From Deltaproteobacteria bacterium (lineage in GTDB: Bacteria; Desulfobacterota; Binatia; HRBIN30): 32,407 nt of DNA. Below, one piece after another: positions 23,550 to 32,366 of this stretch (position 1 is its first letter; the number at the start of each line of letters is the position of its first letter). Below the pieces are notes generated by a model. That model was not told the DNA's origin. It saw only the letters and a program-made list of their open reading frames with translations, and searched no databases. Where the stretch lies: positions 1-32,407 of the forward strand of contig JACQEN010000183.1 of assembly GCA_016200585.1 (NCBI GenBank), read 5' to 3'. The position numbers and the translations under genes are program-made.

Positions 23550-25187
23550 TCAGGTCTCCGCGTCCCACCGGCGCGGCGTTGCGCGTCGTCCCCAACCACC
23601 CCCGCCGGGCGTCTCGACGGCGATCCGGTCGCCGATCTGAACCCGCAGGGTGACTTTTCCGGCGACGCGTCTCCACTTGCCGCCGGAGAAAAACTGATTC
23701 AACCCTCTTTTGCCGGGCTGACCGCCGTTGACACCGAACGGCGCTAAACGTCGCCGTTCAGTCAAAACGGTCGCTTGCGCCGGTGCCAAGAGCTCGATCT
23801 CACGGCGCACCCCGTCACCGCCGCGATGCTGTCCGCTTCCACCCGATCCCCGGCGAATGGAATAGCTGACGATACGCATCGGATACGATGCTTCGAGCGC
23901 TTCGATCGGTGTATTGAGGGTATTGGTCATGTGGGTGTGCACGGCCGACAGAGCTGCCCTGGTAGGTCCAGCACCGGCTCCACCGGCAATGGTTTCATAG
24001 TACGCGAAATCGCGATGGCGGTTGATGTCGCGCCCGCCGATCGAGAAATTATTCATCGAACCGCAGCTCGCGGCCGGCACCATTTCTGGCGCCGCACGAG
24101 CCAGCGCCTTGAACAAAACGTCGACGATGCGCTGCGACGTTTCAACGTTGCCGCCGGCGACCGCCGACGGAAAGCAAGCGTTCACCAACGAACCCTCCGG
24201 GGCGAGGATTCGAATCGGTTTCATCAAACCGGCGTTGGCGGGAATGGATTGCCCAGCCAGACACTGAAAGACATAGAGAACCGCAGCTGTCGTAACCGCA
24301 AAGTTGGCGTTGATCCCGCCGGCGACTTGCGGTGCGGTTCCGTGAAAATCAACGACGGCTCGACCGTTGGCGAGACGCACAGCAACGCGAATCGGCACGC
24401 TGAGAGCGCCGGCACCATCATCATCCATCCAGTCCTGCGCCTGGTAGAGCCCCGGGCGTATGCGGCGCAACGCGGCAGTCATCAATCGCGCCGTATATGC
24501 AGGCAGGGCAAGCATCGCCGCAGCGACGCGCCTACGGCCAGCCAGGCCGCTCAATTCGACCAGGCGACGCGCGCCCAATCGGAGGGCCGCCAGCTGAGCC
24601 AAGAGATCGCCGCGTCTTTCGTCGGTGACGCGCGTATTGGCCAGAAAGAGATCGAGCACGTCCTCGTTCATTCGACCCGCCGCAACCAAACGCACCGGAG
24701 GTATTCGCAGGCCCTCTTGCAGAATCTCCGTGGCCAACGGCATCGAGCCCGGCGTTCCGCCGCCGATGTCGGCGTGGTGCGCCCGGTTGGCGACATATCC
24801 AAAGGGGCGCCGTTCGCGGGAAAGATAAACCGGAGCGACCAACGTAACGTCGGGAAGGTGAGTGCCGCCGGCGTAGGGATCGTTGAGCATCACGACATCA
24901 CCGGGCGCCATCGGTCGCTCGGCAATCGCCGCTTCGACCGACAGCTGCGTCGAGCCGAGATGCACAGGAATGTGCGCCGCCTGCGCCACCAAACCTCCGT
25001 AGGCGTCGAACAAGGCACAGGAGAAATCGCGCCGCTCCTTGATATTGGGAGAAAACGCGCTGCGACAAAGCGCCACTCCCATCTCTTCCGCAATGGCGCT
25101 CAGACGATGATTGAAGACCTCGAGAGTGATGGGATCGATGTCGACCGAAGACTGCCGAGCACTCCGGCGCTTTTGTCTCGCCTTCAT
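23550..25187 (-). CDS. hyuB: Hydantoinase B / oxoprolinase-type subunit
   Basis: At 545 aa this is the normal size for HyuB. Diagnostic segments are DPITLEVFNHRLSAIAEEMG at the N-terminus, SFSPNIKERRDFS-like text (here AFSPNIKERRDFS), HLPDVTLVAPVY, NRAHHADIGG, GGINANFAVT and GGNVETSQR, with a Gly-rich C-terminal end (PGGGGWG). With HyuA it forms an ATP-dependent enzyme opening lactam rings (hydantoin, 5-oxoproline or related); the substrate cannot be told from sequence. Its ATG shares one base with the hyuA stop and has GGGGGA upstream, so translation is coupled. Confidence 0.92.
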   Translation of the reverse strand: MKARQKRRSARQSSVDIDPITLEVFNHRLSAIAEEMGVALCRSAFSPNIKERRDFSCALFDAYGGLVAQAAHIPVHLGSTQLSVEAAIAERPMAPGDVVMLNDPYAGGTHLPDVTLVAPVYLSRERRPFGYVANRAHHADIGGGTPGSMPLATEILQEGLRIPPVRLVAAGRMNEDVLDLFLANTRVTDERRGDLLAQLAALRLGARRLVELSGLAGRRRVAAAMLALPAYTARLMTAALRRIRPGLYQAQDWMDDDGAGALSVPIRVAVRLANGRAVVDFHGTAPQVAGGINANFAVTTAAVLYVFQCLAGQSIPANAGLMKPIRILAPEGSLVNACFPSAVAGGNVETSQRIVDVLFKALARAAPEMVPAASCGSMNNFSIGGRDINRHRDFAYYETIAGGAGAGPTRAALSAVHTHMTNTLNTPIEALEASYPMRIVSYSIRRGSGGSGQHRGGDGVRREIELLAPAQATVLTERRRLAPFGVNGGQPGKRGLNQFFSGGKWRRVAGKVTLRVQIGDRIAVETPGGGGWGRRATPRRWDAET

Positions 25188-27154
25188 CAATTCCCCCGCA
25201 CAAGCACGAGGTGCCCAGCAGGATGCATCCTTGCACGCCATCCCTCCGGAACAAACGTGGTCGCACTGAACTCGACGATCAGCGCCGGCCCACGTAGTAG
25301 TCGACCGACGACAAGGCTGGAGCGCGGCCAAATGCGCGCCGATTTCCAATGTCCGCCGCTGCGCACACGGTGGTGCGCCGGCGTCTGCGCCGTCGCCGCT
25401 TGCGCCTGGGTCATTCGAGGGCGGGCCGTACGTCCCTGCGCCAACACCCGAACATTGACGACTTCGATTCGTCGTGCCTTGTCGGCGTATCCGTAGAGCC
25501 GCTTGTGCGCCGAATGAAACGCGGACGCATAGCGGCTGTCGCAGGGAACGTTGATCTCGTGAGCTTGGCCTTGATAGCGCACGTCGGCGGTCGAAATGAT
25601 TCGCAGCCGATCCCGGCGAACCCCCTCGGCAAGGATTTCTGCACGGGCAAGCTCTTGCATCGGCTGGAGGATGCGGCGCAACGTGCCAAACGCGGGATCC
25701 ACCAGCCGCACCGTTTTCACATGGTCGCGTTGAACGTCGGCCGTCGCCGCACCCCACGCGGACAGTAAGCCCGGGTGCAATGGTACGACCACCTGCGGAA
25801 CGTCCAAAGCCGTCGCCAGCTCGCAACAATGCTGACCAGCAGCTCCACCGAACGCGATGAGAGCGTACTCTCGAGGATCGTACCCGCGCTCGACCGAAAC
25901 GCGACGAATCGCCCTCTCCATACTGGCGTTGACGATCCGCACGACACCTTCCGCCGCAGCCTCGGGTGAAAGCCTGAGTCGCTTGCCCAGCTGCCGCAGA
26001 GCCCGCAGGGCACGGTCGCGATCCAAGGCTATTCGACCTCCCAGGAACGAAGAAGCCGCCAGGCGCCCCAACACGACGTTCGCATCGGTAACCGTCGGCA
26101 ACCTACCCTTGCCGTAGCACGCGGGTCCGGGATCGGCGCCCGCACTTTGCGGGCCTACCTTCATCACTCCACCCGCGTCGACGAAGGCGATCGATCCGCC
26201 GCCGGCGCCAACCGTGTGCATGTCGATCGACGGAACCTTGAGCGGCAGATCGTCGATTGTCCATTCCGAGTTGTAGCGCGGGCCACCCTCTAAAATGCTG
26301 ACGTCCGTCGACGTCCCCCCCATATCGAACGTGATGGTACGATCAAGCTTGAGAGCCTGCGCAACGCGCCACGCACCGCTGACGCCGCCTGCCGGACCGG
26401 ACAGACACGTGCGCACCGCCTCTCGTCCCGCCACCGCCGCAGAGATCGCCCCGCCATTCGATTGCAAGACCCGAAAACGACGACCATCGAGGCCTGCCGA
26501 CAGCTCATTCAGATGTCGGCTCATCACCGGGCCAACGTAGGCGTTGATGACCGTCGTACTCAGGCGCTCGTATTCGCGGTACTCCGCAACGAGCTCGTGC
26601 GACAGCGAGCAAAACAGGTCGCCTAGGCGGGCCACGGCCTTGCCCAAACGCCGCTCATGATTCGGGTTGGCGTACGAGTGGAGGAAACAAACGGCCACGG
26701 CATCGGGACGCAATCGCCGCACTCGCTCGACGGCCTTGCGGATGCTCGACGGCTTCAACTCGACGTGAACCGTTCCGTCGTAAAGCATGCGTTCGCAGAC
26801 GCCGATCCTCAGGTTGCGTGGGACCAGCGGTTCTGCACGCCACGGCTCGAGGGCGTAAAGCTGCGGGCGGTTCTGACGGCCGATCTCGATCAGGTCCTCG
26901 AAACCCGCCGTCGTCAGCAACACAACACGCGCCCCTTTGCGTTCGAGCAGTGCATTGGTGGCCACCGTCGTGCTGTACGTCAGGCCAAACGGCAGCGATC
27001 CGGGAAGCAGCTCGCGTAACCCCTGAAGAACCGCCAGCGCCGGGTTGTGCGGAGTCGACAACAGCTTGTGCGTGCGCAGCTCACCGTCGACGTGGGCTAC
27101 AATATCGGTAAACGTACCACCGGTATCGACACCGATGATTGCAGGCCCTCGCAT
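25187..27154 (-). CDS. hyuA: Hydantoinase A / oxoprolinase-type subunit
   Basis: The 655-aa protein has the HyuA domain order. The N-terminal GVDTGGTFTDIV is the phosphate-binding loop of the ASKHA ATPase-like fold. STTVATNALLERKGARV follows, then the central FDMGGTSTDVS, GAGGGSIAFVD, GPQSAGADPGPACYG and FGGAAGQHCCELA. The C-terminal beta domain includes the GPALIVEFSATTFVPEGW-type segment. It binds ATP and activates the substrate for ring opening with HyuB. The start at 27154 begins right at the conserved strand; no strong ribosome site is seen. A terminator of the upstream fmdB group lies 60 bp before it, so hyuAB has its own promoter. Confidence 0.92.
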   Translation of the reverse strand: MRGPAIIGVDTGGTFTDIVAHVDGELRTHKLLSTPHNPALAVLQGLRELLPGSLPFGLTYSTTVATNALLERKGARVVLLTTAGFEDLIEIGRQNRPQLYALEPWRAEPLVPRNLRIGVCERMLYDGTVHVELKPSSIRKAVERVRRLRPDAVAVCFLHSYANPNHERRLGKAVARLGDLFCSLSHELVAEYREYERLSTTVINAYVGPVMSRHLNELSAGLDGRRFRVLQSNGGAISAAVAGREAVRTCLSGPAGGVSGAWRVAQALKLDRTITFDMGGTSTDVSILEGGPRYNSEWTIDDLPLKVPSIDMHTVGAGGGSIAFVDAGGVMKVGPQSAGADPGPACYGKGRLPTVTDANVVLGRLAASSFLGGRIALDRDRALRALRQLGKRLRLSPEAAAEGVVRIVNASMERAIRRVSVERGYDPREYALIAFGGAAGQHCCELATALDVPQVVVPLHPGLLSAWGAATADVQRDHVKTVRLVDPAFGTLRRILQPMQELARAEILAEGVRRDRLRIISTADVRYQGQAHEINVPCDSRYASAFHSAHKRLYGYADKARRIEVVNVRVLAQGRTARPRMTQAQAATAQTPAHHRVRSGGHWKSARIWPRSSLVVGRLLRGPALIVEFSATTFVPEGWRARMHPAGHLVLVRGN

Positions 27155-27213
27155 GGCCCAGGCTTGTAGCGGAAAGCCTTTTCAGAGCCCAACGGGTGGG
27201 GGCCCCAGCGGCC

Positions 27214-27252
27214 CAAAAACAAAAGAGCCGTCGTTGCCTTAACGACGGCTCT
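27214..27252 (-). terminator. Rho-independent terminator after the fmdB-like gene
   Basis: On the minus strand, 12-bp perfect arms AGAGCCGTCGTT and AACGACGGCTCT (27252-27241 and 27235-27224) with a 5-nt loop are followed by TTTTGTTTTT (27223-27214). Confidence 0.9.
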
Positions 27253-27276
27253 CGTCACAACTTGGTACGGTTCGGA

Positions 27277-27612
27277 TCAAGCCGCTTTCGCCTGGCTCTT
27301 CGTGCTCTTGCCTTCCGACGGCTTGCTCTCTGATGTCTTGCTCTCGGATGCCTTGCTTTCGGCGGGTTTGCTGTCGCCCTTACTCTCAGACTTGTTTTCG
27401 CTCTTGGTTTCCGACTTGCCCTCGCTTTTCGACCCGGAGCGGCCGTAGTCGGTAATGTACCATCCAGACCCTTTGAGCTGGAACGAGGTGCTCGAAATCA
27501 ACTTTGTGACCTTGGCTTTGCAGGTCGGGCACTTCTTTAAGGGTGATTCGGTAATGCGCTGCGTTACCTCGAATTCACCACATTTTGGGCATCGATATTC
27601 GTAAATTGGCAC
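27277..27612 (-). CDS. fmdB: FmdB-family zinc-ribbon protein with low-complexity tail
   Basis: This 111-aa protein has an N-terminal MPIYEYRC zinc ribbon with ligands Cys8, Cys11, Cys28 and Cys31, as in FmdB-type regulators. After residue ~60 comes a Lys/Ser/Glu-rich repetitive tail (repeats of KSE, SES, SKP) that is probably disordered and Mg- or nucleic-acid-interacting. The start is a GTG at 27612 preceded by GGAGGGAG. It lies 124 bp after the DUF167 gene on the same strand and is closed by a strong terminator. Function in this lineage is unknown. Confidence 0.85.
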   Translation of the reverse strand: MPIYEYRCPKCGEFEVTQRITESPLKKCPTCKAKVTKLISSTSFQLKGSGWYITDYGRSGSKSEGKSETKSENKSESKGDSKPAESKASESKTSESKPSEGKSTKSQAKAA

Positions 27613-27736
27613 CGGACTCCCTCCGAGGACGGATTCGCTTCGATTGCCGAGGCTTAATCACAGGGCTTTGGTTTGTCAACGCGGACATCGGCTACCGGCC
27701 CACAGGTTCTGCGCTTACAGGCGGTGCCCCGACTCC

Positions 27737-28006
27737 TCAGTGCTTCGTGATCCCCGCCAACCGGAGCCGAGCGGCGGGCTCGTCGTCGACATCCACTTCG
27801 ATCACCTTGTCGCGGCTGGTTTCCCCCTGAACCAGACGAACGGCACGTTTGGCAACCCCGAGCTGTTCGGCAATCAGGGTCAAAAGCGCCTGGTTGGCGG
27901 CTCCATCTACGGGTGGGGCCTGGACTTGAATCTTGATCGCGTCCCCGTGTCGCCCAACAATTTGATTGCGCGACGCACGTGGCTGCAAACGGACCCGAAT
28001 CCGCAA
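27737..28006 (-). CDS. DUF167 (YggU-type) small protein
   Basis: This 89-aa protein has the DUF167 core: VRLQPRASRNQIVG, IQVQAPPVDGAANQALL and a C-terminal GETSRDKVIEV. The family is widespread and of unknown function, typically next to yggT as here. The start appears to be TTG at 28006: GGAGG lies right after the yggT stop with a suitable spacer, and no ATG or GTG fits the conserved beginning. The gap to yggT is 15 bp, so they are one operon. Confidence 0.88.
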   Translation of the reverse strand: MRIRVRLQPRASRNQIVGRHGDAIKIQVQAPPVDGAANQALLTLIAEQLGVAKRAVRLVQGETSRDKVIEVDVDDEPAARLRLAGITKH

Positions 28007-28021
28007 TGTGCTCGCCTCCGA

Positions 28022-28321
28022 TCAACGGATCGCAAAGGCAAGGTCGCGCAGACTTTGCACCAGGAAGAATTGCAGGAAATAGATCACCAGCAATACGATC
28101 AGCGGTGAGAAATCGATCCCGCCCGCAAAGAAAGGCACCAAGCGCCGCACCCGGTACAGCAAGGGCTCCGTCGCGTTGTAGAGAAAGCGAACGATGGGGT
28201 TGTAGGGATCCGGATTGACCCATGAAATCAAAGCGCGGGCGATGACGATCCAGATGTAGAAGGTGAGGACAAGTTGCAGGACGGTCGCGGTGGCAAGCAA
28301 GAAGTTGGTCAATACGAACAT
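28022..28321 (-). CDS. yggT: YggT-family integral membrane protein
   Basis: This 99-aa protein has two hydrophobic segments (~5-28 and ~70-90) around a conserved loop with ISWVNPDPYNPIVRFL and TEPLLYRVRR, diagnostic for YggT. The family is linked to osmotic tolerance or division-site functions in other bacteria. GGAGAG precedes the ATG. It is the first gene of yggT-DUF167(-fmdB) and diverges from the UPF0104-type gene. Confidence 0.92.
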   Translation of the reverse strand: MFVLTNFLLATATVLQLVLTFYIWIVIARALISWVNPDPYNPIVRFLYNATEPLLYRVRRLVPFFAGGIDFSPLIVLLVIYFLQFFLVQSLRDLAFAIR

Positions 28322-28437
28322 CTACACTCTCCGCGCGCTGCCAGTCGTTTAGCGTGACACCTCCCGTGCCACAAGCCGGACCCCTGCCCGCTTGCCTTGA
28401 CGGCCTGCCAGCCAGCGATTAAGTCGAGCAAGTTCGC

Positions 28438-29514
28438 ATGTCAGAAGAAGGTCCGCATACGTCATCGGCGCCGCCGCCCGGTCTCGCCTTCGGCTCGCGG
28501 TCGCATCTGGTGTCGTGGGCCTTTGTGCTCGGCTTGGTCGCGCTGGCAGGGATCTTCGCCATGTCCGACATGCGGGCCATGTGGGAGGCGGCAACCGACA
28601 CGGATGTACGCCTGCTTCCGGTACCTTTCGTCTGCGGGCTGCTCAGCTTCCTAGCGATGGCACTGTCGTATCAAGGGATCGCCGACGCCGCCGGCGCGCA
28701 CGTTCCGTTTTGGGAGATGCTGAAGATTACGTTCGTCGCCAACACGGCCAACTATCTGGTGACCACCGGAGGCCTCAGCGGCTTTGCCGTACGCATGTAC
28801 TTTTTCACGCGATTGCGAATCTCCTCCGGCACCGCGGTGATCATTTCTCTGGTCCAAACGCTGGTCACGAACTTCGTGCTCTTGCTCTTCGTCGTCACCG
28901 GATTCGTCTATCTCCTGCGGACCCACGAGCTACACGGCTTCGCCTTGGGAACCACGGCGGCGCTGCTGACGTTCTTCATCTTGGCGACGATCGTAGCGGT
29001 CTTTCTGCTGATCCACCGGGAATTGCGACGGCGGACCCTATTTTTCCTCGCCGAAGTCGCGCACTGGCTCCTGCATCGGTTCCTGCCTCACCGCAAGCTG
29101 GGACGTGTCCGCATCTGGCGTTTTCAACGCAACCTGAATCGCGGCATCGAGTTCCTGCTGGCACGCAAACGCCGGATGATCCTGCCAACGCTGTGGATCG
29201 TAATCGATTGGTTCGTAACTCTGTTCATCCTCTACAGCGCCTTCGTCGTTGTCCGCTACCCGATCCCGATGAGCTTCGTCATCGTCGGTTTTGCCGTCGG
29301 GGTGGTTCTGTCGTTGGTTTCCTTCGTACCCGGCGGCCTCGGTATTATGGAAGGTTCTATGGCTGCCATCTTTGCCAGCCTCTCCGTTCCCTTTGAAACA
29401 GCAGTCGTCGCGGTATTGATCTTCCGTCTCGCATACTACCTGTTGCCGCTGGTGATCAGCCTGTTCTTCTTCCGTCGTATGCTGCTGCAGGGCACCCGGG
29501 CTCTGCCGCGCTGA
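28438..29514 (+). CDS. UPF0104/LPG-synthase-TM-like polytopic membrane protein
   Basis: The 358-aa product has about eight TM helices and the features of the lysylphosphatidylglycerol-synthase transmembrane (AglD/MprF N-terminal) family. These include ANTANYLVTTGGLSGFAVR, where the usual signature is N-x-x-P-x-(G/x)xGE-like, and a C-terminal FVPGGLGIMEGSM segment. Members flip or bind lipids; there is no soluble aminoacyl-transferase domain here, so lysyl-PG synthesis is unlikely. It diverges from yggT with a 116-bp gap and has a weak ribosome site. Confidence 0.82.
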   Translation: MSEEGPHTSSAPPPGLAFGSRSHLVSWAFVLGLVALAGIFAMSDMRAMWEAATDTDVRLLPVPFVCGLLSFLAMALSYQGIADAAGAHVPFWEMLKITFVANTANYLVTTGGLSGFAVRMYFFTRLRISSGTAVIISLVQTLVTNFVLLLFVVTGFVYLLRTHELHGFALGTTAALLTFFILATIVAVFLLIHRELRRRTLFFLAEVAHWLLHRFLPHRKLGRVRIWRFQRNLNRGIEFLLARKRRMILPTLWIVIDWFVTLFILYSAFVVVRYPIPMSFVIVGFAVGVVLSLVSFVPGGLGIMEGSMAAIFASLSVPFETAVVAVLIFRLAYYLLPLVISLFFFRRMLLQGTRALPR

Positions 29515-29584
29515 GAGCTTGAAGGTTCACCTCGAAAAGATCCGCCATCCCCCCAAATAATCTAAGCTTTTCATACGCTACCGA

Positions 29585-29613
29585 TTGACAAATGAGAGCG
29601 CTTCGGGGACACT
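29585..29613 (+). promoter_or_regulatory. Possible promoter of the carboxypeptidase gene
   Basis: A consensus -35 TTGACA (29585-29590) lies 17 bases before GACACT (29608-29613), a weak -10 with the two most conserved positions kept. The ATG at 29648 is 34 bases further on. Confidence 0.35.
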
Positions 29614-29647
29614 GCGACGGCTTGTGGGAGCCGTGGACGGGTCGCGT

Positions 29648-30805
29648 ATGCATCGAAGGCTGAAGCAGAGCAGCTGGGTCGCAGCGCTATTGCTGCTGGT
29701 GACTGCGGCGCACGTTCAAGCCGCCACCTACCGACCCCGCTCTGTCATTAGCGCCAAAGCGGCGATCCTGGTCGACACGCAGACCGGTAAGACGTTGTGG
29801 GAGTACAATCCCGACACACCGTTGCCGCCGGCGAGCACGACCAAGGTCATGACGGCCTTGCTGGCCATGGAAAGCGGCCGTCTCAACGATACGTTCGCGG
29901 TTTCCGACGAAGCAGCCGCCGAACCGCCCACCAAGGTTGGTCTACGCAGCGGTTGGCGGATGAAGCTCGACGACCTGGTCTACGCCCTGCTTCTCAACTC
30001 GGCAAATGATGCGAGTGTGGTAATCGCCGAAGGGCTGTCGGGGTCGGTACCGGAGTTTGCCCGCCGCATGAACGCCAAGGCCCGCGCCCTGGGTGCGCGC
30101 AACACCCACTTTGCCAACCCCAATGGGCTGCCCAACGACGAACACTACTCGTCGGCACGAGACCTGGCGACGTTCTTCCATCATGCCATGCGCGATCCGC
30201 GCTTTGCGCAGGTCGTCAACACCAAACGAGGTGAAATCTGGCCCGCCTCGGGCTCGCGACGCCGTATCGCGCTACGCAACCACAATCGCTTGCTGGGCGA
30301 ATACCCGATTCACGTCGTCGGCAAGACCGGATGGACGCGCTCCGCTCGCAAGTGTTTTGTCGGTCAGGCGTCCTCCGACGGACGCGAGCTGACCTTTGCA
30401 ATTCTCGGCTCGACCGACATCTGGGGTGACATTAAACGCCTCTTGAGCTTTGGCTTCGACGGCACCGAACCGCTCGAAGCCGATCCGACGGCGCTGCAGA
30501 TGGCTGCCATACCGAATGGCGACGTCCGCGGCGGCGGCGACAAGGTCGAGTCGAACGACGGCCGCGGCGGGAAATACTCGGTACGTCTCGGAACGTTCAG
30601 CAGCCTGCGCAGCGCCAATAAGGTAAAGACCTCGGCCAAACGCAAAGGCTACCCGGCGCGGATCGTCAAAGTGCGCCATCGCCGCAAATCGGTCTACCGC
30701 GTTGCCGTCGGTCAGTATGACAACCGCCGCGATGCCCAACGGGCCGCGCGCGAGCTGACCAATATGCACGGCAACGCCTCGGCGTTCATTGTTTCCGGCC
30801 GTTGA
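29648..30805 (+). CDS. dacA: D-alanyl-D-alanine carboxypeptidase (PBP5/DacA-like) with SPOR domain
   Basis: The 385-aa protein has a signal peptide (1-25) and the serine-peptidase S11 triad: Ser63-x-x-Lys66 (STTK), Ser118-Ala-Asn120 (SAN) and Lys226-Thr-Gly228 (KTG). It trims the terminal D-Ala of peptidoglycan stem peptides in the periplasm. Instead of the PBP5 C-terminal domain and amphipathic anchor it carries a SPOR domain (~309-385; YSVRLGTFSSLRSANK, YRVAVGQYDNRRDAQ). SPOR domains bind denuded septal glycan, so a division-site role is likely. The ATG at 29648 places the signal peptide correctly; a TTG 63 bases upstream would add a non-signal extension. Confidence 0.92.
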   Translation: MHRRLKQSSWVAALLLLVTAAHVQAATYRPRSVISAKAAILVDTQTGKTLWEYNPDTPLPPASTTKVMTALLAMESGRLNDTFAVSDEAAAEPPTKVGLRSGWRMKLDDLVYALLLNSANDASVVIAEGLSGSVPEFARRMNAKARALGARNTHFANPNGLPNDEHYSSARDLATFFHHAMRDPRFAQVVNTKRGEIWPASGSRRRIALRNHNRLLGEYPIHVVGKTGWTRSARKCFVGQASSDGRELTFAILGSTDIWGDIKRLLSFGFDGTEPLEADPTALQMAAIPNGDVRGGGDKVESNDGRGGKYSVRLGTFSSLRSANKVKTSAKRKGYPARIVKVRHRRKSVYRVAVGQYDNRRDAQRAARELTNMHGNASAFIVSGR

Positions 30806-30869
30806 AGCGCTGACTCGATTCGCCGCAACGCAAACCGCGTCCGCAGAGTCGGCTCCGGGCCGGCAATCG

Positions 30870-31070
30870 TCAATCACTACGCTTCGACCGTCTCGCCCAG
30901 GCGTCGAGAACCAGCAGGCGCACCAGCATCATGATCCACGTGGCGGTCAGTGCCGACAAGCCGACCGCGAGAACCACGAGAAAGAAGCCGGGCTCGAGAC
31001 TAATGAATACCGTGGTGACCGCAACAACAACCCAGAACAGCGGTCCCCGACGTCGCCGGTGCAACGTCAC
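30870..31070 (-). CDS. Small two-TM membrane protein downstream of the receiver-LpxC gene
   Basis: This 66-aa reading frame starts at a GTG only three bases after the receiver-LpxC stop and so is likely translated from the same message. It has a basic N-terminus (LHRRRRG), a hydrophobic helix (~11-32) and a second one (~36-56), then a basic tail (ARRSKRS). No family is recognised. Its coupling to LpxC hints at a membrane-side partner, which is inference. Confidence 0.55.
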   Translation of the reverse strand: MTLHRRRRGPLFWVVVAVTTVFISLEPGFFLVVLAVGLSALTATWIMMLVRLLVLDAWARRSKRSD

Positions 31071-31073
31071 TGT

Positions 31074-32366
31074 CTACAACCTCATCTGCCGCCGCACCTC
31101 ACGTAGCAGGCTGATGTTGTCGGAGTGACCGGTCATGTTCGCCGTGATCATGCCGCGCAACGGCCGCCCGAGCAGATACGTGTCGCCCATGATGTCGAGG
31201 ATCTTGTGGCGCGCCAGCTCATCCGGAAAACGCAGTTGCGTGTTCACCACCTTCTCGTCATCGATCAAAATGAAGTTGTCGAGCCGACCGCCGCTTGCCA
31301 GACCCATCGCGGTCAGCTGCTTCATGTCCTTCAAAAACCCGAACGTTCGCGCCGGTGCCACTTCGTCGCGGAACGACTCGGGTCCGCGGTGCAGATAGGT
31401 GTGTTGCTGAACGCCAACCGGATGCGGATAGCGCAGAGTGTACGCAATACCGAAGCCGTCGTAGGGCTCGATGGCGATGCGCTCGCCTCCTTCCTTTCCA
31501 ACGGCGATGGGCTCGTGAATGACGATCTCTTCAACCCGACCGCCCTGGTCCGCCACCCCTGCGCTCTCGATCAAACGACACAACTCGAGTGCCGACCCGT
31601 CGAGAATCGGCACCTCGCCCTGCACCTTCACCAGGAGGTTCGTGATGCGGTACGCGTGCAACGTCGCCATCAGGTGCTCGATGGTCCTTGCCGTGACACC
31701 GTCGCGGTGCAGCGTCGTCGCGTAGCCGGTTGAATCGACCCAATCGAGGTGCGCCGGCACGGTGGCTTCGGTCGACAAGCTGGTAAACTGAATCCCACTA
31801 CCCGCCGGCAACGGCTGCAGGATCAACCCCGTCTTGCCACCGCTGTGCAAACCGAGACCGCTGGCGACGACGCTCTTGGCGATCGTGCGTTCACTCCACA
31901 GTTTGCTCGGACCCACAACCGCGCCAGTCGACTCCACGGCCGCAGGCGTCTCCACGATCGCATTCACATCGGCTGCACCATTGCCGCTGCGCCGTTGCGT
32001 CGCCGCTTGATGGTCGAGGGCCCGATTGACGGTGCGCAGCAGACCGTCGAGCGAGAAGGGCTTTTCGATGAAATCGAACGCCCCGAGCTTGGTCGCCATG
32101 ACCGCCGTTTCGATGTTACCGTGGCCTGAAATCATGATCACCGCCGGTGGCAACGAGCCGTCATTGATGTGCTGGAGCAACTGCAAGCCGTCCATCTCCG
32201 GCATCCAGATATCGAGGATCACCAGCTCCGGACGCTCGCGGCGGATGACGTCGAGAGCCTGAGCGCCATCTTCCGCTTCCAACACGCGCAAACCTTCCTC
32301 GGCGAGAATTCCACGCAACGAAGTCCTTATCTGGGGTTCGTCGTCGACCAGCAGAACCGTTGCCAT
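31074..32366 (-). CDS. lpxC: NtrX-type receiver domain fused to LpxC
   Basis: This 430-aa protein starts at the ATG at 32366 with AGGAGG five bases upstream. Residues 1-~118 are a CheY-like receiver with all phospho-site residues: Asp8/Asp9, phospho-acceptor Asp52 (ILDIWMPEMDG), Ser80 and Lys102. Its MISGHGNIETAV and KLGAFDFIEKP segments are typical of NtrX. A ~40-residue linker leads to a full LpxC (~160-430): GLGLHSG, Glu230/His231 in IEHLMATLHAY, His387-Lys388 with Asp391 and Asp395 in HKILDIMGD, and His414 in TGHSDN. LpxC is the zinc deacetylase and first committed step of lipid A synthesis. Here LpxC stands where the AAA+/HTH part of NtrX would be. Both halves look active. A partner kinase is not in the window. 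Confidence 0.95.
   Translation of the reverse strand: MATVLLVDDEPQIRTSLRGILAEEGLRVLEAEDGAQALDVIRRERPELVILDIWMPEMDGLQLLQHINDGSLPPAVIMISGHGNIETAVMATKLGAFDFIEKPFSLDGLLRTVNRALDHQAATQRRSGNGAADVNAIVETPAAVESTGAVVGPSKLWSERTIAKSVVASGLGLHSGGKTGLILQPLPAGSGIQFTSLSTEATVPAHLDWVDSTGYATTLHRDGVTARTIEHLMATLHAYRITNLLVKVQGEVPILDGSALELCRLIESAGVADQGGRVEEIVIHEPIAVGKEGGERIAIEPYDGFGIAYTLRYPHPVGVQQHTYLHRGPESFRDEVAPARTFGFLKDMKQLTAMGLASGGRLDNFILIDDEKVVNTQLRFPDELARHKILDIMGDTYLLGRPLRGMITANMTGHSDNISLLREVRRQMRL

Noticed and set aside
25188-25829. An upstream extension of the hyuB frame
   Set aside because: It is antisense-free but lies entirely inside hyuA in another frame; the ATG at 25187 with GGGGGA is where HyuB homology begins.
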